Assembly: GCA_964577175.1 (NCBI GenBank)
Contig: CAZNYC010000004.1
Coordinates: 1 to 64,000, forward strand
DNA length: 64,000 nt
Direction of reading: 5' to 3'
Source: BS750m-G62 sp964577175
GTDB taxonomy: Bacteria > Planctomycetota > Phycisphaerae > FEN-1346
Part shown: one piece after another, positions 7,073 to 15,804 of the stretch
Layout of the letters: the number at the start of each line of letters is the position of its first letter
Position numbering within the stretch: position 1 is the first letter of the stretch
Notes under the pieces: generated by a model
Database searches by the model: none
What the model was told of the DNA's origin: nothing
Seen by the model: only the letters and a program-made list of their open reading frames with translations
Made by a program: the position numbers and the translations under genes

Positions 7073-8047
7073 CTATTTCCGCAATTCCTCAAGCCGCACC
7101 TCCGCCCCGCCGCGCTCTTTGCTCATCTGCGCGGCCGTCATGAACTCGATGATCTCGAGGGTCTCGGCCGGGTCGATGGGCGGCCGGCGGGTGTGGAAGA
7201 ACTCGGCCATCGTCTCGACAAGGCCGCCGTAGGAGAAGCCCTTCGTCGTCTCGGCGGTGCCGTCGGTGCCCCAGACCTTGAGGACGGGTTTGTAGTCGCC
7301 CTTGCGGACGCCGCGGAAGACGCCGACCCGCCCGTCCTCCCACGTGCCGGTCGTGACGTCCAACGTCTCGCCCGGCTCGCGCTTCACACTGACGCATCCC
7401 GGTCCCGTGACGGTGTACAGGGCCTCGACCCCGTGGATGCCGTACCAGAAGAGGTCGGGGTGGTGCGGTTCGATGTGGAACGGGGCGGAGCCCTGGACCT
7501 TCGTCACCTTGCCGACGCCGGCGTCTTTGGCGAGGGCCTGGACCTCCGCCTGGAACCGTGCGCACGAGCAACTGAAGAACGGCGTGCCGGTCTCTTTAGA
7601 GAGACGGACGATCTCCCGCGCGTCGGCCAGACTCGCCGTGAACGGCTTATCGATGAAGCAGGGCTTGCCGGCCTGGAGGACGGGCCGGGCTTGGGCGAGG
7701 TGCGGCCGGCCGTCCACGCTTTCGATGAGGACGACGTCCACCTTTTCGAGCAGAGCCGCAATGCTCGGCACGATCTCGACGCCGTGCTGCTCGTGAATCT
7801 GCTTGGCGAACTTCTCGACGCGGTTCGCGCTGGCGGGTACGTCCGGGCTGCCGCCCTTGAACGCCGCGACGACCTTGACCCGCCATTCGGGGTGCCGGGC
7901 GAACAGGCCCGTGAACGCCGGCACGTGCGAGGTGTCCGTGCCGATGATGCCGGCCTTGAGGTCCTTCGTGGCCCACTGGGGCGATTCGGCAGCAGCGAGG
8001 GGGAGGGCGGTGCACGCCAGGGGCAGCAGAAAGAGGAGAGGTCGCAC
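7073..8047 (-). CDS. Exported Gfo/Idh/MocA-family oxidoreductase
   Basis: NAD(P)-dependent oxidoreductase fold acting on a sugar or sugar derivative; the substrate is not predictable. The start chosen is GTG (VRPLLFLLPLAC), because AAGGAGA lies just before it and the longer frame runs into a hairpin repeat. Residues 1-20 form a Sec-type signal peptide ending near ALPLAAAE. The Rossmann part starts at KAGIIGTDTSHV, an atypical version of the GxGxxG motif. The conserved family block is present as CFIDKPFTASLADAREIV (the EKP motif is DKP here). The C-terminal half is the usual alpha/beta substrate domain. At 324 residues it is slightly short. It is the last gene of the minus-strand group running down from 13639. 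Confidence 0.85.
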   Translation of the reverse strand: MRPLLFLLPLACTALPLAAAESPQWATKDLKAGIIGTDTSHVPAFTGLFARHPEWRVKVVAAFKGGSPDVPASANRVEKFAKQIHEQHGVEIVPSIAALLEKVDVVLIESVDGRPHLAQARPVLQAGKPCFIDKPFTASLADAREIVRLSKETGTPFFSCSCARFQAEVQALAKDAGVGKVTKVQGSAPFHIEPHHPDLFWYGIHGVEALYTVTGPGCVSVKREPGETLDVTTGTWEDGRVGVFRGVRKGDYKPVLKVWGTDGTAETTKGFSYGGLVETMAEFFHTRRPPIDPAETLEIIEFMTAAQMSKERGGAEVRLEELRK

Positions 8048-8079
8048 GAGTGGTCTCCTTCGTGGCGGGTGGGATGGGG

Positions 8080-8158
8080 TGGCAGCGCGTCTCCGCAGGC
8101 CACCGCGCTTTATGCAGCCCACGTTTGGCGCGCGGCAGGTGCGGAGATCCGCCGCGCT
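8080..8158. repeat. Two degenerate family-1 hairpins
   Basis: GGTGGCAGCGCG...CCACCGCGC at about 8080-8106 and GCGCGGCAGG...CCGCCGCGC at about 8131-8158, lying between the sulfatase and the Gfo/Idh gene. Confidence 0.55.
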
Positions 8159-8180
8159 ACCCTCCGAACTTGAACTGATG

Positions 8181-9575
8181 TTACAGCCCGCGGAATTGCC
8201 AGATCTCCGACGGCGCGTGGGCCTCGGCGAAGATGCGTTTCATCTCGTCGACGATCTCCGGATGGGCGTCGGCCACGTCCGTCGTCTCGCCGAGGTCCTC
8301 CTCCAGGTCGTACAGGCGGACGGGACCGGGCGGCTTCTTGTGGAGGCCCGTCTGGACGGCCTTCCACCGTCCCTTGCGGGCGGCCCGTTTGCCGCCCCGC
8401 TCGTAGAACTCCCAGTACAGGTACGGGTGCTGTTTCTGACGGTCGGCCTGGCCGAGCAGCGTGGGCAGGAACGAGAGGCCGTCGATGCCGTCCGCGGCGG
8501 CGGTGCCGGCGAGGTCGCACAGCGTCGGCATCACGTCCCAGAAGGCGGAGATGTGGTCCGTGATGCTGCCGGGCTTGATGCGGCCGGGCCAGCGGGCGAG
8601 CATCGGCACGCGGATGCCGCCCTCCGTCAGGTCGCGCTTGTGTCCCTTAAGCGGGCCGTTCGAGTCGAAGAAGTCGGGCTTGTGCCCGCCCTCGCGGTGC
8701 GGGCCGTTGTCGCTCGTAAACATGACGACGGTGTTGTCGGCGAGGCCGAGGTCCTCCAGCAGCGCGAGCACCTGCCCGACGCCTTCGTCGAGCGCGGTCA
8801 TCATGCCCCCGAATGCCGCCACGGGGTTCTTCGTCTGCGTGCCGGCGTACCGGCCGACCACGTCGGCGAACTGGGAGAACTTGTCCCGGAACGGGGCGAC
8901 GTACTTCTCCGGCGCCTCCATCGCCGCGTGCGGAATCGTGACCGGCATGAAGCAGAAGAACGGGCCGTCCTTGTGCCGGCGGATGAAGTCCAGCGCCCGC
9001 TGCATGATGAGCGCGTGGGAATACGTTTCGCCGTCCAGGTCCACCCGTTTCTCGTTGTGCCAGAGGAATTCCGGGTAGAAGCGGTGGGCGTTGCGCTGGC
9101 AGTTGTAGCCGAAGAACTCGTCGAACCCCTGGCGGACGGGGTCGCCCTCGGAGCCGGGGTACCCGAGCCCCCATTTGCCGAACGCGCCGGTGGCGTAGCC
9201 GGCGGACTTCAGGCGTTCGGCCACGGTCACGGTATCGGCGGGGATCGGTTCCTGCCCGACCGGCTTGTGGGCCTTGTTGCCGCGCACGTAGCAGTGGCCG
9301 GTGTGGAGGCCGGTCATCAGGACGCACCGCGACGGCGCGCAGACCGTGGAACCGGCGTAGTGCTGGGTGAACTTCAGGCCCTCTTTGGCCAGGCGGTCGA
9401 TGTGCGGCGTCTGGAAGTGCGTCTGGCCGTAGCAACTCAGGTCGCCGTAGCCGAGGTCGTCGGCGACGATGTAGACGATGTTGGGTTTGGCCTCGGCCGC
9501 GGCGGCGCGGCGGGCCCAGGCGGGCAGGGCGAGGGCGGCGGCGCCCAGGCCCTTCAGAAATGAGCGGCGGTTCAT
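8181..9575 (-). CDS. Tat-exported sulfatase (arylsulfatase type)
   Basis: Hydrolyses sulfate esters, probably on sulfated polysaccharides, outside the cytoplasm. The signal peptide is of Tat type (NRRSFLKGLGAAALALPAW, twin arginine at residues 3-4). The metal-binding block PNIVYIVADDLGYGDLSCYG (31-50) contains the adjacent aspartates. The sulfatase signature is C79-A-P-S-R, whose cysteine is converted to formylglycine by a maturase not present in this window. TSDNGPHREGGHK and the C-terminal DLEEDLGETTDVA are also family marks. At 464 residues the length is normal. It sits between an exported HEAT-repeat protein and a Gfo/Idh protein. The start is supported by AAGGACA upstream and by the signal peptide. 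Confidence 0.95.
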   Translation of the reverse strand: MNRRSFLKGLGAAALALPAWARRAAAAEAKPNIVYIVADDLGYGDLSCYGQTHFQTPHIDRLAKEGLKFTQHYAGSTVCAPSRCVLMTGLHTGHCYVRGNKAHKPVGQEPIPADTVTVAERLKSAGYATGAFGKWGLGYPGSEGDPVRQGFDEFFGYNCQRNAHRFYPEFLWHNEKRVDLDGETYSHALIMQRALDFIRRHKDGPFFCFMPVTIPHAAMEAPEKYVAPFRDKFSQFADVVGRYAGTQTKNPVAAFGGMMTALDEGVGQVLALLEDLGLADNTVVMFTSDNGPHREGGHKPDFFDSNGPLKGHKRDLTEGGIRVPMLARWPGRIKPGSITDHISAFWDVMPTLCDLAGTAAADGIDGLSFLPTLLGQADRQKQHPYLYWEFYERGGKRAARKGRWKAVQTGLHKKPPGPVRLYDLEEDLGETTDVADAHPEIVDEMKRIFAEAHAPSEIWQFRGL

Positions 9576-9604
9576 GGCGGTGTCCTTGATTCGAGGTTCA
9601 TTCC

Positions 9605-9632
9605 GCGCGGCGGGTCTCCGTACCCGCCGCGC
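9605..9632. repeat. Family-1 hairpin
   Basis: Arms GCGCGGCGGG and CCCGCCGCGC around TCTCCGTA. It lies between the sulfatase start and the upstream HEAT-repeat gene; a further GC-rich inverted repeat follows at about 9650-9673. Confidence 0.75.
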
Positions 9633-9744
9633 ACAGCGTTTCGCCACGGTGGCCCTGGCGGGCCACCGGCCAAGGACGCGGCCCGCATGCGGGCTGGCGA
9701 ACACGGCCCCGCCTGCGCCGGTGCAAGCAGGCAGACGTTCGCGG

Positions 9745-12303
9745 CTACTTCTGGTGATACGGGTCGATCGTCACACCGTCCAGCGGCTTGCCGTCGCGGC
9801 CGACGACGCGGGCGGAGAACTCCCACGGCCCGCTGTCGTTGGTAATCTTCAGCATCAGGGCGTTGGCGCCCTTCCGGAGGCGGACGTTCTTCTTGTGCTC
9901 GCCGGGCTCGCACGCGCCGCCCTGGCGGTTTTCGTGAATCGCCTCGCCGTTCAGCCAGATCTTGATGCCGTCGTCGGAGCCGGCTTCCAGGCGTGCGTCG
10001 GCGGCCTCCTCGGCCACGAGCCACGTCCGGACGTAGGCGGTGCGGTTGTCGCCCTGGCCGAGGATCTCGTTCAGCATCAGGATGTGCGTCTTGCCCTTCG
10101 TCTTGACGGGGCAGATGCGCCACGCGGCCGGCTCGCCTTCCTTCTCGGGCGCGAACGCCAGGTTGCACAATTGCCAGTACCGCACGTTCTGTTTCGTGTA
10201 CGGACCGGCGATCTGCCAGCCGAGGATGCCTTGGCCCAGTTGCTTGGCGCGGCCGAGTACCTGCTGAGCCTGCTTGCGCGTGGCGTCATTCGGAGCGGCC
10301 TTGACGACCTTCTCCATGGCGGAGACGACCGCCTCGGGCTCGCTGCCCAGAACGGCCTCGCCGATCTTGACGGCCGCCATCGCCGCCTCGCCCCGCACGG
10401 CCTTGTTGTCGAGGGAATCGACGGCCATCTGGAGGGCCTCAGGATGGGCCACGTCGGCCAGGCCGGCCAGGACGAGTTTCTTGTCCTCCGGCCGCTCCGA
10501 CATGGCCATCAGGTCCTTGTAGGGCTGGATGACCTCGTCCGTCGGCACGCCGGCGCCCTTCGCCAGCAGCCGCGCGGCCCCGCGCAGGGCCACCACGCGG
10601 TACGTCCGGTTGTCCGTCTGCTTCACGAGACCCAGCAGGGCGGGCACGGCCGAGGCGTCCGGCCAGGAGCCGAGGGCCCGCACCGCGGCGTCGCGAACGC
10701 CCTCCTGCCTGGCGTCGAGGGCGTCGGTGACGGCGGCCAGGGCCGGATCCCCGCCGATGCGGCCCAGCACGCGCAGCAGCGACGTCCGGGTCAGGACGTC
10801 GTCGGTCTTCTTCAAGGCGGCCAGGGCGGGCCGGCTGCCGGCGGCCGGGGTCCCGGCCTTCTGCGCGACCTGGACGACCGCCCGCTCCGCGGCGGGACGG
10901 GCCTTGGCGGCCTTCAGGTTAACCAACCGGTCGGCGAGGTCCGCCAGGTGGTCGGGCTCCGCCAGGTACGCCAGTGCCTTGAAGGCGGCCTGCTGGACGC
11001 CGGCGTCGTCGGCCGCCGCCTGCTCGAGCAGGGCGGGGACGGCCGCCTTCGTGCCCCGGCCGTGCAGGACGCTGATGAGTTCGGCCCGCAGGGGGGGCTC
11101 GGCGGCCTTCATGGCGTCGAGGATGGCGGTGTCCGTGCCCTTGCCCTGGATGCGGCGAAGGGAGACGAGGGCTGCCCCGCGTTCCTCGTCGGTCTTGCCC
11201 TGGCCGGTGGCCTTGACGAGCAGCGGCACGGAGGAGGCGTCGCCGATGCGGGCGAGGGCCTTGACGGCCGCCACGCGGGCCTCCGGTTCCTTGGCGACGA
11301 CGGCGTCCGCGACGACCTTGCGGGCCTCGTCGCCGCCGCGGTCGGCCAAGGCGCTGATGAGCAGGGCCTGGAGGTTGGGGGGCTGCTTCGGCAGTTCGGC
11401 CGCCAGGCGGCGGACGACGCCTTCGCCCTCGAGCAGCGGCACGTTGGCGATGGCGGTGCCCTGCATCACCTGGTCGTTGCTGCGGATGGCGGCCAGGACG
11501 TGCGGGACGGCCTTGGCGCCCGCGTGCCGCATCAGGGCAATGAGGGCCCCGCGGTGGTAACGGAGGGCGACGTCGTCGTCGAGCACCTCTTCGAACATCG
11601 TGACGGCCTTGTCCGTCTTGCCGTCGTCGGCCATGCGGTTTGCGCACTGGAGGTAGGCGTCGTTCGCCGCGCCGCGGAGGGCTTTGCCCACGCTCTTGCG
11701 GGCCTTGGCGAGGACCTCGGCGGCCTTGGGGGTGCCGATCTTGCCGACGGCGGCCAGCGCCGCCTCGGCGACCATCTCGCTGTGATCGTCGACGTGCTTC
11801 CGGAGGATGGGGACCGCCATCTCGTCGCGCCGCTGGCCCAGGACACCCATGATGGTGACGGCGGCTTCGCCTTTCGCATCTTCGAGGCCGCGGCGAAGGG
11901 CCGCCAGGGCCTCGGCGCTCGGATTCGGCTCGAGCGCCCAGCACGCGATGTGCGTCGTCTTCGGGTCGTCGAGCATCTTCCCCAGCACGGGGATGCATGC
12001 CTCCGTGCCGATACGCGCCAGCACCTGGCAGGCCTGGAGTTTCGCCTCGTGGTCGGCGTCGCCCTGGAGCAGGCCGATCAGTTTCTGCTCCATGTGTTCC
12101 TGGAGGTCCGCCTTGCCGTGCATCGCCTGGAGCAACTCGCCGATGCGCGTGACGGGCGTGTGTTCCTGCCCGGCCTTGTAGGCGGCGAGGGCCGAGACGG
12201 CCTGGTCGATGTCGGCCTTGCTGGGGGCCTCGGCGGCGCCGGCGGCGGTGCACATCGCGAGGGCGACGGCGAGGGCGGCGAATCGGGCGAACGAGCGTGT
12301 CAT
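9745..12303 (-). CDS. Secreted HEAT-repeat protein with C-terminal beta domain
   Basis: 852 residues. A Sec signal peptide (ARFAALAVALAMCTAAGAAEA) directs it out of the cytoplasm. Residues ~60-640 are repeated two-helix units of ~30-40 residues with the pattern AxxALxxIGxxxAxxxL, that is, HEAT or PBS-lyase-type repeats forming an extended scaffold. The last ~170 residues change character: WQIAGPYTKQNVRYWQ, then a beta-rich stretch with LEAGSDDGIKIWLNGE and a final RKGANALMLKITNDSGPWEFSARV, resembling glycan-binding beta-sandwich domains of planctomycete exported proteins. It probably binds a polymer or partner enzymes outside the cell. It follows the Gfo/Idh gene by 34 bases, with AAGGGAG upstream, so the two form an operon. 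Confidence 0.85.
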   Translation of the reverse strand: MTRSFARFAALAVALAMCTAAGAAEAPSKADIDQAVSALAAYKAGQEHTPVTRIGELLQAMHGKADLQEHMEQKLIGLLQGDADHEAKLQACQVLARIGTEACIPVLGKMLDDPKTTHIACWALEPNPSAEALAALRRGLEDAKGEAAVTIMGVLGQRRDEMAVPILRKHVDDHSEMVAEAALAAVGKIGTPKAAEVLAKARKSVGKALRGAANDAYLQCANRMADDGKTDKAVTMFEEVLDDDVALRYHRGALIALMRHAGAKAVPHVLAAIRSNDQVMQGTAIANVPLLEGEGVVRRLAAELPKQPPNLQALLISALADRGGDEARKVVADAVVAKEPEARVAAVKALARIGDASSVPLLVKATGQGKTDEERGAALVSLRRIQGKGTDTAILDAMKAAEPPLRAELISVLHGRGTKAAVPALLEQAAADDAGVQQAAFKALAYLAEPDHLADLADRLVNLKAAKARPAAERAVVQVAQKAGTPAAGSRPALAALKKTDDVLTRTSLLRVLGRIGGDPALAAVTDALDARQEGVRDAAVRALGSWPDASAVPALLGLVKQTDNRTYRVVALRGAARLLAKGAGVPTDEVIQPYKDLMAMSERPEDKKLVLAGLADVAHPEALQMAVDSLDNKAVRGEAAMAAVKIGEAVLGSEPEAVVSAMEKVVKAAPNDATRKQAQQVLGRAKQLGQGILGWQIAGPYTKQNVRYWQLCNLAFAPEKEGEPAAWRICPVKTKGKTHILMLNEILGQGDNRTAYVRTWLVAEEAADARLEAGSDDGIKIWLNGEAIHENRQGGACEPGEHKKNVRLRKGANALMLKITNDSGPWEFSARVVGRDGKPLDGVTIDPYHQK

Positions 12304-12337
12304 GGCTTCTCCCTTTCAATCGGTGGGTAAGATCTCT

Positions 12338-13639
12338 TCAGATCCGCCACGGCGACCGGATGGCGCGGGACCGCATCGTGTTCGCTTCCGGATCGTCGAT
12401 GAACTCCTCCTTCGCCGGGTCCCAGTGCAGGGTCCGCCCCAGCCGGAGGGCGATATTGGTCAGGTGGCACAGCGTCATGGCGCGGTGGGCGGCCTCGGGA
12501 TGGCAGACCGTCCGCCGGCGGGTCTTGATGCCCTCCAGGAAGTTGCGGATGTGGTCGCCCGGGTCGCCCCATCCCTTGGCGGAAATCGCCCGCAGCCGCA
12601 GCAGCGACGCCGGCTCGGCGGTCACGGTGTTCGTGGCGTCGCGGACCTGGACCCACCCGTCGGTCCCGACGAAGCGGATGTAGCGGTCCGCGAACCGGCC
12701 CTTCGATTCCATGATGCACCGGACGCCGTTCTCGTAGGTCAGGGCCACGCGGCAGGAGACGGGCACCTCCGTGAGGGACTCCTGCGGCGTCCACGCGACC
12801 TGTTCGACCTCGGCCTTGACGGGCCCCGTATGCTCGGCGCGGTTGGCCCACTGGGCCAGGTCCGTCCAGTGGACGCCCATACCGTCGACCATCCCGCCGC
12901 CGGTGTCCCAGACGTATCGCCAGCCGCGGACCCGCGACCACATGAACGGGTGCCAGGGCGTCGTGCCGAGCCACATGTCGTACCAGAACCCCTGCGGCAC
13001 GGGGATGGGCGGGCTGGGCTTCAGGGGCGGACACTCCCAGAAGTTGCAGATGATTTCCTTCAGGTCGCCGATGAGGCCGTTCTGGGCGCACTCGACGGCG
13101 AAGCGGAACGAGTCCACCGAGTGCCGCTGGTACCCCGCCTGGTAGATCGTGCCGAGGCGGCCCGTGGTTTCGACGAGGGCCCGTCCCTCGGCCAGGGTCA
13201 GGCTGATCGGCTTCTCGCTGTAGACGTCCTTGCCGGCCCGGGCCGCATAGATGGAGCCGACGGCATGCCAGCGGGTGCCGGTGGCGATCAGGACGCCGTC
13301 CAGGTCGGACCGGTCGAACAACTCGCGGAAATCGCGATACGTGGCGCAGTCGCTCGTGCCGTAGTGCTTGTCGACGACGGCCTTGACCTTCCGGACCTGG
13401 GACGCCTGGCAGTCGCAGGCGGCGATCCACTGGACGTCCGGCTGCTGGAGGAAGTGGCCCATGACCCGCGGGCCCCGGTTGCCGCACCCCATGATGCTCA
13501 TCGTGACGCGCTCGCTGGGCGAGGCGACGTCGGCGGCGGCGCCGGTGGCGGTGTCCGGCACGACGTAGGGTGCGGCGGCGGCCGCTCCGGCCGCCAGGCC
13601 GAGACGCTTTAGGAAACCCCGGCGGGTGTGACGGCCCAT
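12338..13639 (-). CDS. Tat-exported Gfo/Idh/MocA-family oxidoreductase
   Basis: 433 residues, with a twin-arginine signal (RHTRRGFLKRLGLAAGAAAAAPYVV). The Rossmann motif is IMGCGNRGPRVMGHF, and the family catalytic region YSEKPISLTLAEGRALVE carries the EKP lysine. The second half (CPPLKPSPPIPVPQGFWYDMWLGTTPWHPF) is typical of the large planctomycete group of such exported dehydrogenases, which are thought to work on sugars from sulfated or branched glycans together with their sulfatases. The start is supported by GGAAGGA 8 bases upstream; an earlier in-frame MEGFAM-like start is less likely. It is the first gene of the minus-strand group that includes the HEAT-repeat protein, sulfatase and second Gfo/Idh protein. 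Substrate unknown. Confidence 0.9.
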   Translation of the reverse strand: MGRHTRRGFLKRLGLAAGAAAAAPYVVPDTATGAAADVASPSERVTMSIMGCGNRGPRVMGHFLQQPDVQWIAACDCQASQVRKVKAVVDKHYGTSDCATYRDFRELFDRSDLDGVLIATGTRWHAVGSIYAARAGKDVYSEKPISLTLAEGRALVETTGRLGTIYQAGYQRHSVDSFRFAVECAQNGLIGDLKEIICNFWECPPLKPSPPIPVPQGFWYDMWLGTTPWHPFMWSRVRGWRYVWDTGGGMVDGMGVHWTDLAQWANRAEHTGPVKAEVEQVAWTPQESLTEVPVSCRVALTYENGVRCIMESKGRFADRYIRFVGTDGWVQVRDATNTVTAEPASLLRLRAISAKGWGDPGDHIRNFLEGIKTRRRTVCHPEAAHRAMTLCHLTNIALRLGRTLHWDPAKEEFIDDPEANTMRSRAIRSPWRI

Positions 13640-13986
13640 GGCGAATCCTTCCAAAGCCCCCGGCATGCCTCTGCTTCCTCCGCGCAGCGTAAACCGGAAA
13701 GAACGTTTATAGGGCCGCACGAATCGCGGGACAAGTGTTTTCGCGTGCGGGCACGTCGCGCGGCGTGCCGGGAGGCTTGCGGCGCGGGATGCCCCGAACG
13801 CAAGAGGGGAAAAGCGCGGTGGGCAAGACTGCCCACCGCGCTCCCCCATGGCCACGCGGGGCGTGACCATGCCACCCGGCGACGTGCCGTCGCCGGCTCA
13901 ACAGTGCGGCTCTCTTTCGCCCGGCACGCCTTTGCGGTATGATAGAGGTATGGCCGGCTCGCCGACCGGCCGGAAAGGAGGCTGCA
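13640..13986. other. Divergent intergenic region with hairpins
   Basis: No gene seen. It holds the divergent start regions of the Gfo/Idh gene and the small membrane protein gene, a family-1 hairpin (13814-13841, arms GCGCGGTGGG and CCCACCGCGC) and a family-3 hairpin (13876-13896, arms around a GTGCC loop, followed by CTCAAC). TATGAT at 13938-13943 could be a -10 box for the plus-strand gene; no good -35 accompanies it. Confidence 0.5.
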
Positions 13987-14586
13987 ATGATGGCGCCCTG
14001 GTTCTTGATCGTGCTCGTGGTGGGCGGTGGTATCGCGCTGGTGGCGCTGGCGGGCCTCGTGATGCTGATCGTCGGCGTCGTGAAGAAGATGACGGCCCTG
14101 TGGGTCATCGGCCTCGTGTGCCTCGTGCCGGCCCTGCTGGCAGCGGTGGTTGCCATACCCGTCGTCGTCTACCTCGGGGTGGCCACGCAGCGGGTCGTGC
14201 ATCACATGGAGCCGCCCAGTGTCGAGGCGGGCCCGCCCGGCACGGAGGGCGATTACGTCCGCATGGAGGGCGACGTGGGCAAGGCACGGGTTTCGGGCGT
14301 CGAGATCAAGGTCCTGGAACCCGGCGGGGGCGGCTACTCACGGAGCCGCAGCAGCAGCCATGGTATCGACGGATGGACCCATGAGTGCGACTTGCGGCTC
14401 GGCAAGGTGAACATCGAGGTCACCGACGACAGTGGCCGCATCACCATCCGCGTCGAAGGGCGGAACTACGGCCGGGTCGAGCGTGGCGACGAGGTTCTCG
14501 TGACCGAGGACCGGCGGGTCGAGGTCAACGGCGTTCCGCGCGACCCGCGCGCGCCCGCGGCCGGGCCGGAGAGTCGGCCGTTCTGA
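13987..14586 (+). CDS. Two-helix membrane protein of unknown function
   Basis: 199 residues. The start is fixed by AAAGGAGG ending 5 bases before the ATG; the frame extends 48 bases further upstream but without such a site. Two long hydrophobic helices (residues ~4-30 and ~38-65) are followed by a ~130-residue hydrophilic domain without recognisable motifs. That domain contains a serine-rich stretch (SRSRSSSHG) and a beta-rich part (KVNIEVTDDSGRITIRVEGRNYGRVERGDEVLVTEDRRVEVNG), which may be a small beta-barrel. The gene is flanked on both sides by copies of the same family-3 hairpin (13876 and 14688), as though it were a cassette. I do not recognise a family. Confidence 0.75.
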   Translation: MMAPWFLIVLVVGGGIALVALAGLVMLIVGVVKKMTALWVIGLVCLVPALLAAVVAIPVVVYLGVATQRVVHHMEPPSVEAGPPGTEGDYVRMEGDVGKARVSGVEIKVLEPGGGGYSRSRSSSHGIDGWTHECDLRLGKVNIEVTDDSGRITIRVEGRNYGRVERGDEVLVTEDRRVEVNGVPRDPRAPAAGPESRPF

Positions 14587-14598
14587 CGACGCATTCCC

Positions 14599-14714
14599 GC
14601 ACGGTGCATCTCCGGACGCACCGTGCGGCGCGAAGGCAAGCGCGGTGGCCCGGGAGGACCACCGCGCGGGATGTGAACGACACATACCCGCCGACGTGCC
14701 GTCGGCGGCTCAAC
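14599..14714. repeat. Three consecutive hairpins
   Basis: GCACGGTGC/GCACCGTGC (14599-14626), a family-1 hairpin (14640-14667, arms around CCCGGGAGG) and a family-3 hairpin (14688-14708, CCGCCGAC-GTGCC-GTCGGCGG, then CTCAAC). The first may stop transcription between the two convergent genes, though no T run follows. Confidence 0.6.
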
Positions 14715-14732
14715 GGTCGCGGGTTCGCGAAC

Positions 14733-15473
14733 CTACTCTAATTCCTTGATGTAAATGTCCCGGAACTGGATCAGGCTGGAGGCCGGGCTGTACTTGCCGG
14801 TCTTTTCGTTGTACCCCCCGTGATGCTGGAGGGCGATGGGGCCCTTCTCGGGCCAGCCGGGGAGTCGCCCGTCGATGACCTCTTTGCCGTTCAGTTTCAC
14901 CGTGACGTGCTCGCCCTTGACGGTCACATCGAAGGCGTTCCACTCGCCGACGGGCTTGTCGGCCTTTACCTTGGGGACGGCGGCGGCGCGGACCTCGGCG
15001 GGCTGATTCTTGTCGTTGCGGTATCCCCAGAGTTCGCCGGACCCGCACGGCCAGCACCAGATATTGATCTGCGTCTTGCCCGAGCCGCGCAGAAAGATGC
15101 CGCTGTCGGCGTTCGGCCGGGGGGTGGTGATGGTCTTGCCGTCCGCATCCTTCTTATACGACCCGTCCGGCAGGATGGTGGGCATGTTGTAGAGGCCGGA
15201 CGTTTTCTTCAACCGCCACTCGATGTGGAGTTGATAGTCGCCGAACTCCTCCTTGGTGCGCAGGTTCTTGTTGCCCTTGGCCTCGCTGCGGGCGTCGTAG
15301 TCGATGACGCCGTCCACGACCTTCCAGTGGCCGCCGTCGTCTTTCGGGACGACCCAGCCGGAGAGGTCCTTGCCGTTGAAGAGGGGTGTCCATCCTTCGC
15401 CCTCGGGCGGGGCGGCGAGGAGAGGCGTAGCGGCCAGGGCGACGGCCGCGGCAACGAGCAGCGTGCGGGTCAT
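14733..15473 (-). CDS. Exported DUF1080 protein (3-keto-disaccharide hydrolase-like)
   Basis: 246 residues with a Sec signal peptide (RTLLVAAAVALAATPLLAAPP). The body is a concanavalin-like beta jelly roll of the DUF1080 family; characterised relatives hydrolyse 3-keto-glycosides, working with Gfo/Idh-type 3-dehydrogenases. Family marks seen are GWTPLFNGKDLSGW near the start, FGDYQLHIEWRL, NADSGIFLRG, the GEWNAFDVTVKGEHVTVKLNG block and GPIALQHHGG. The start has AAGGAG upstream. Its location about 1 kb from the exported Gfo/Idh and sulfatase genes fits glycan breakdown, but it is separated from them by a plus-strand gene, so it is not in the same transcript. Confidence 0.9.
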   Translation of the reverse strand: MTRTLLVAAAVALAATPLLAAPPEGEGWTPLFNGKDLSGWVVPKDDGGHWKVVDGVIDYDARSEAKGNKNLRTKEEFGDYQLHIEWRLKKTSGLYNMPTILPDGSYKKDADGKTITTPRPNADSGIFLRGSGKTQINIWCWPCGSGELWGYRNDKNQPAEVRAAAVPKVKADKPVGEWNAFDVTVKGEHVTVKLNGKEVIDGRLPGWPEKGPIALQHHGGYNEKTGKYSPASSLIQFRDIYIKELE

Positions 15474-15804
15474 GGAAGGCTCCTTTTCCGGTTCGTGTGG
15501 GTTGGCGCCCAGCGACGTATCCGGCCGGGCGCTCGCTTTTTTAATTGCCCTTGTGGCGGGAAGTTCCGGCGGAAGAGGCGCTCGGCGCACCCCTTCCCCA
15601 GGCCCGAGGCCTGCTTGGGCACGGGTCATTGAGCCTTGGTCACTGGCGGTCAGTCCAGCCGAATGCCCCGGTCCTCGAGCCAGTCCTTCAGGTCGCCCAT
15701 CTGNNNNNNNNNNNNNNNNNNNNNNNNNNNNNNNNNNNNNNNNNNNNNNNNNNNNNNNNNNNNNNNNNNNNNNNNNNNNNNNNNNNNNNNNNNNNNNNNN
15801 NNNG
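15474..15804. other. Intergenic stretch with assembly gap and duplicated flank
   Basis: Positions 15704-15803 are 100 N. The 55 bases before the gap (15649-15703) are identical to the 55 bases after it (15804-15858), which belong to the end of the PAC2-family gene. This is the mark of two contigs that overlap by 55 bases but were joined with a nominal 100-N gap, so the true sequence is probably continuous and 155 bases shorter. The rest of the interval shows no gene. Confidence 0.85.

Noticed and set aside
15649..15703. True direct repeat beside the PAC2-family gene
   Set aside because: An exact 55-base copy on each side of a 100-N gap is far better explained as overlapping contig ends.
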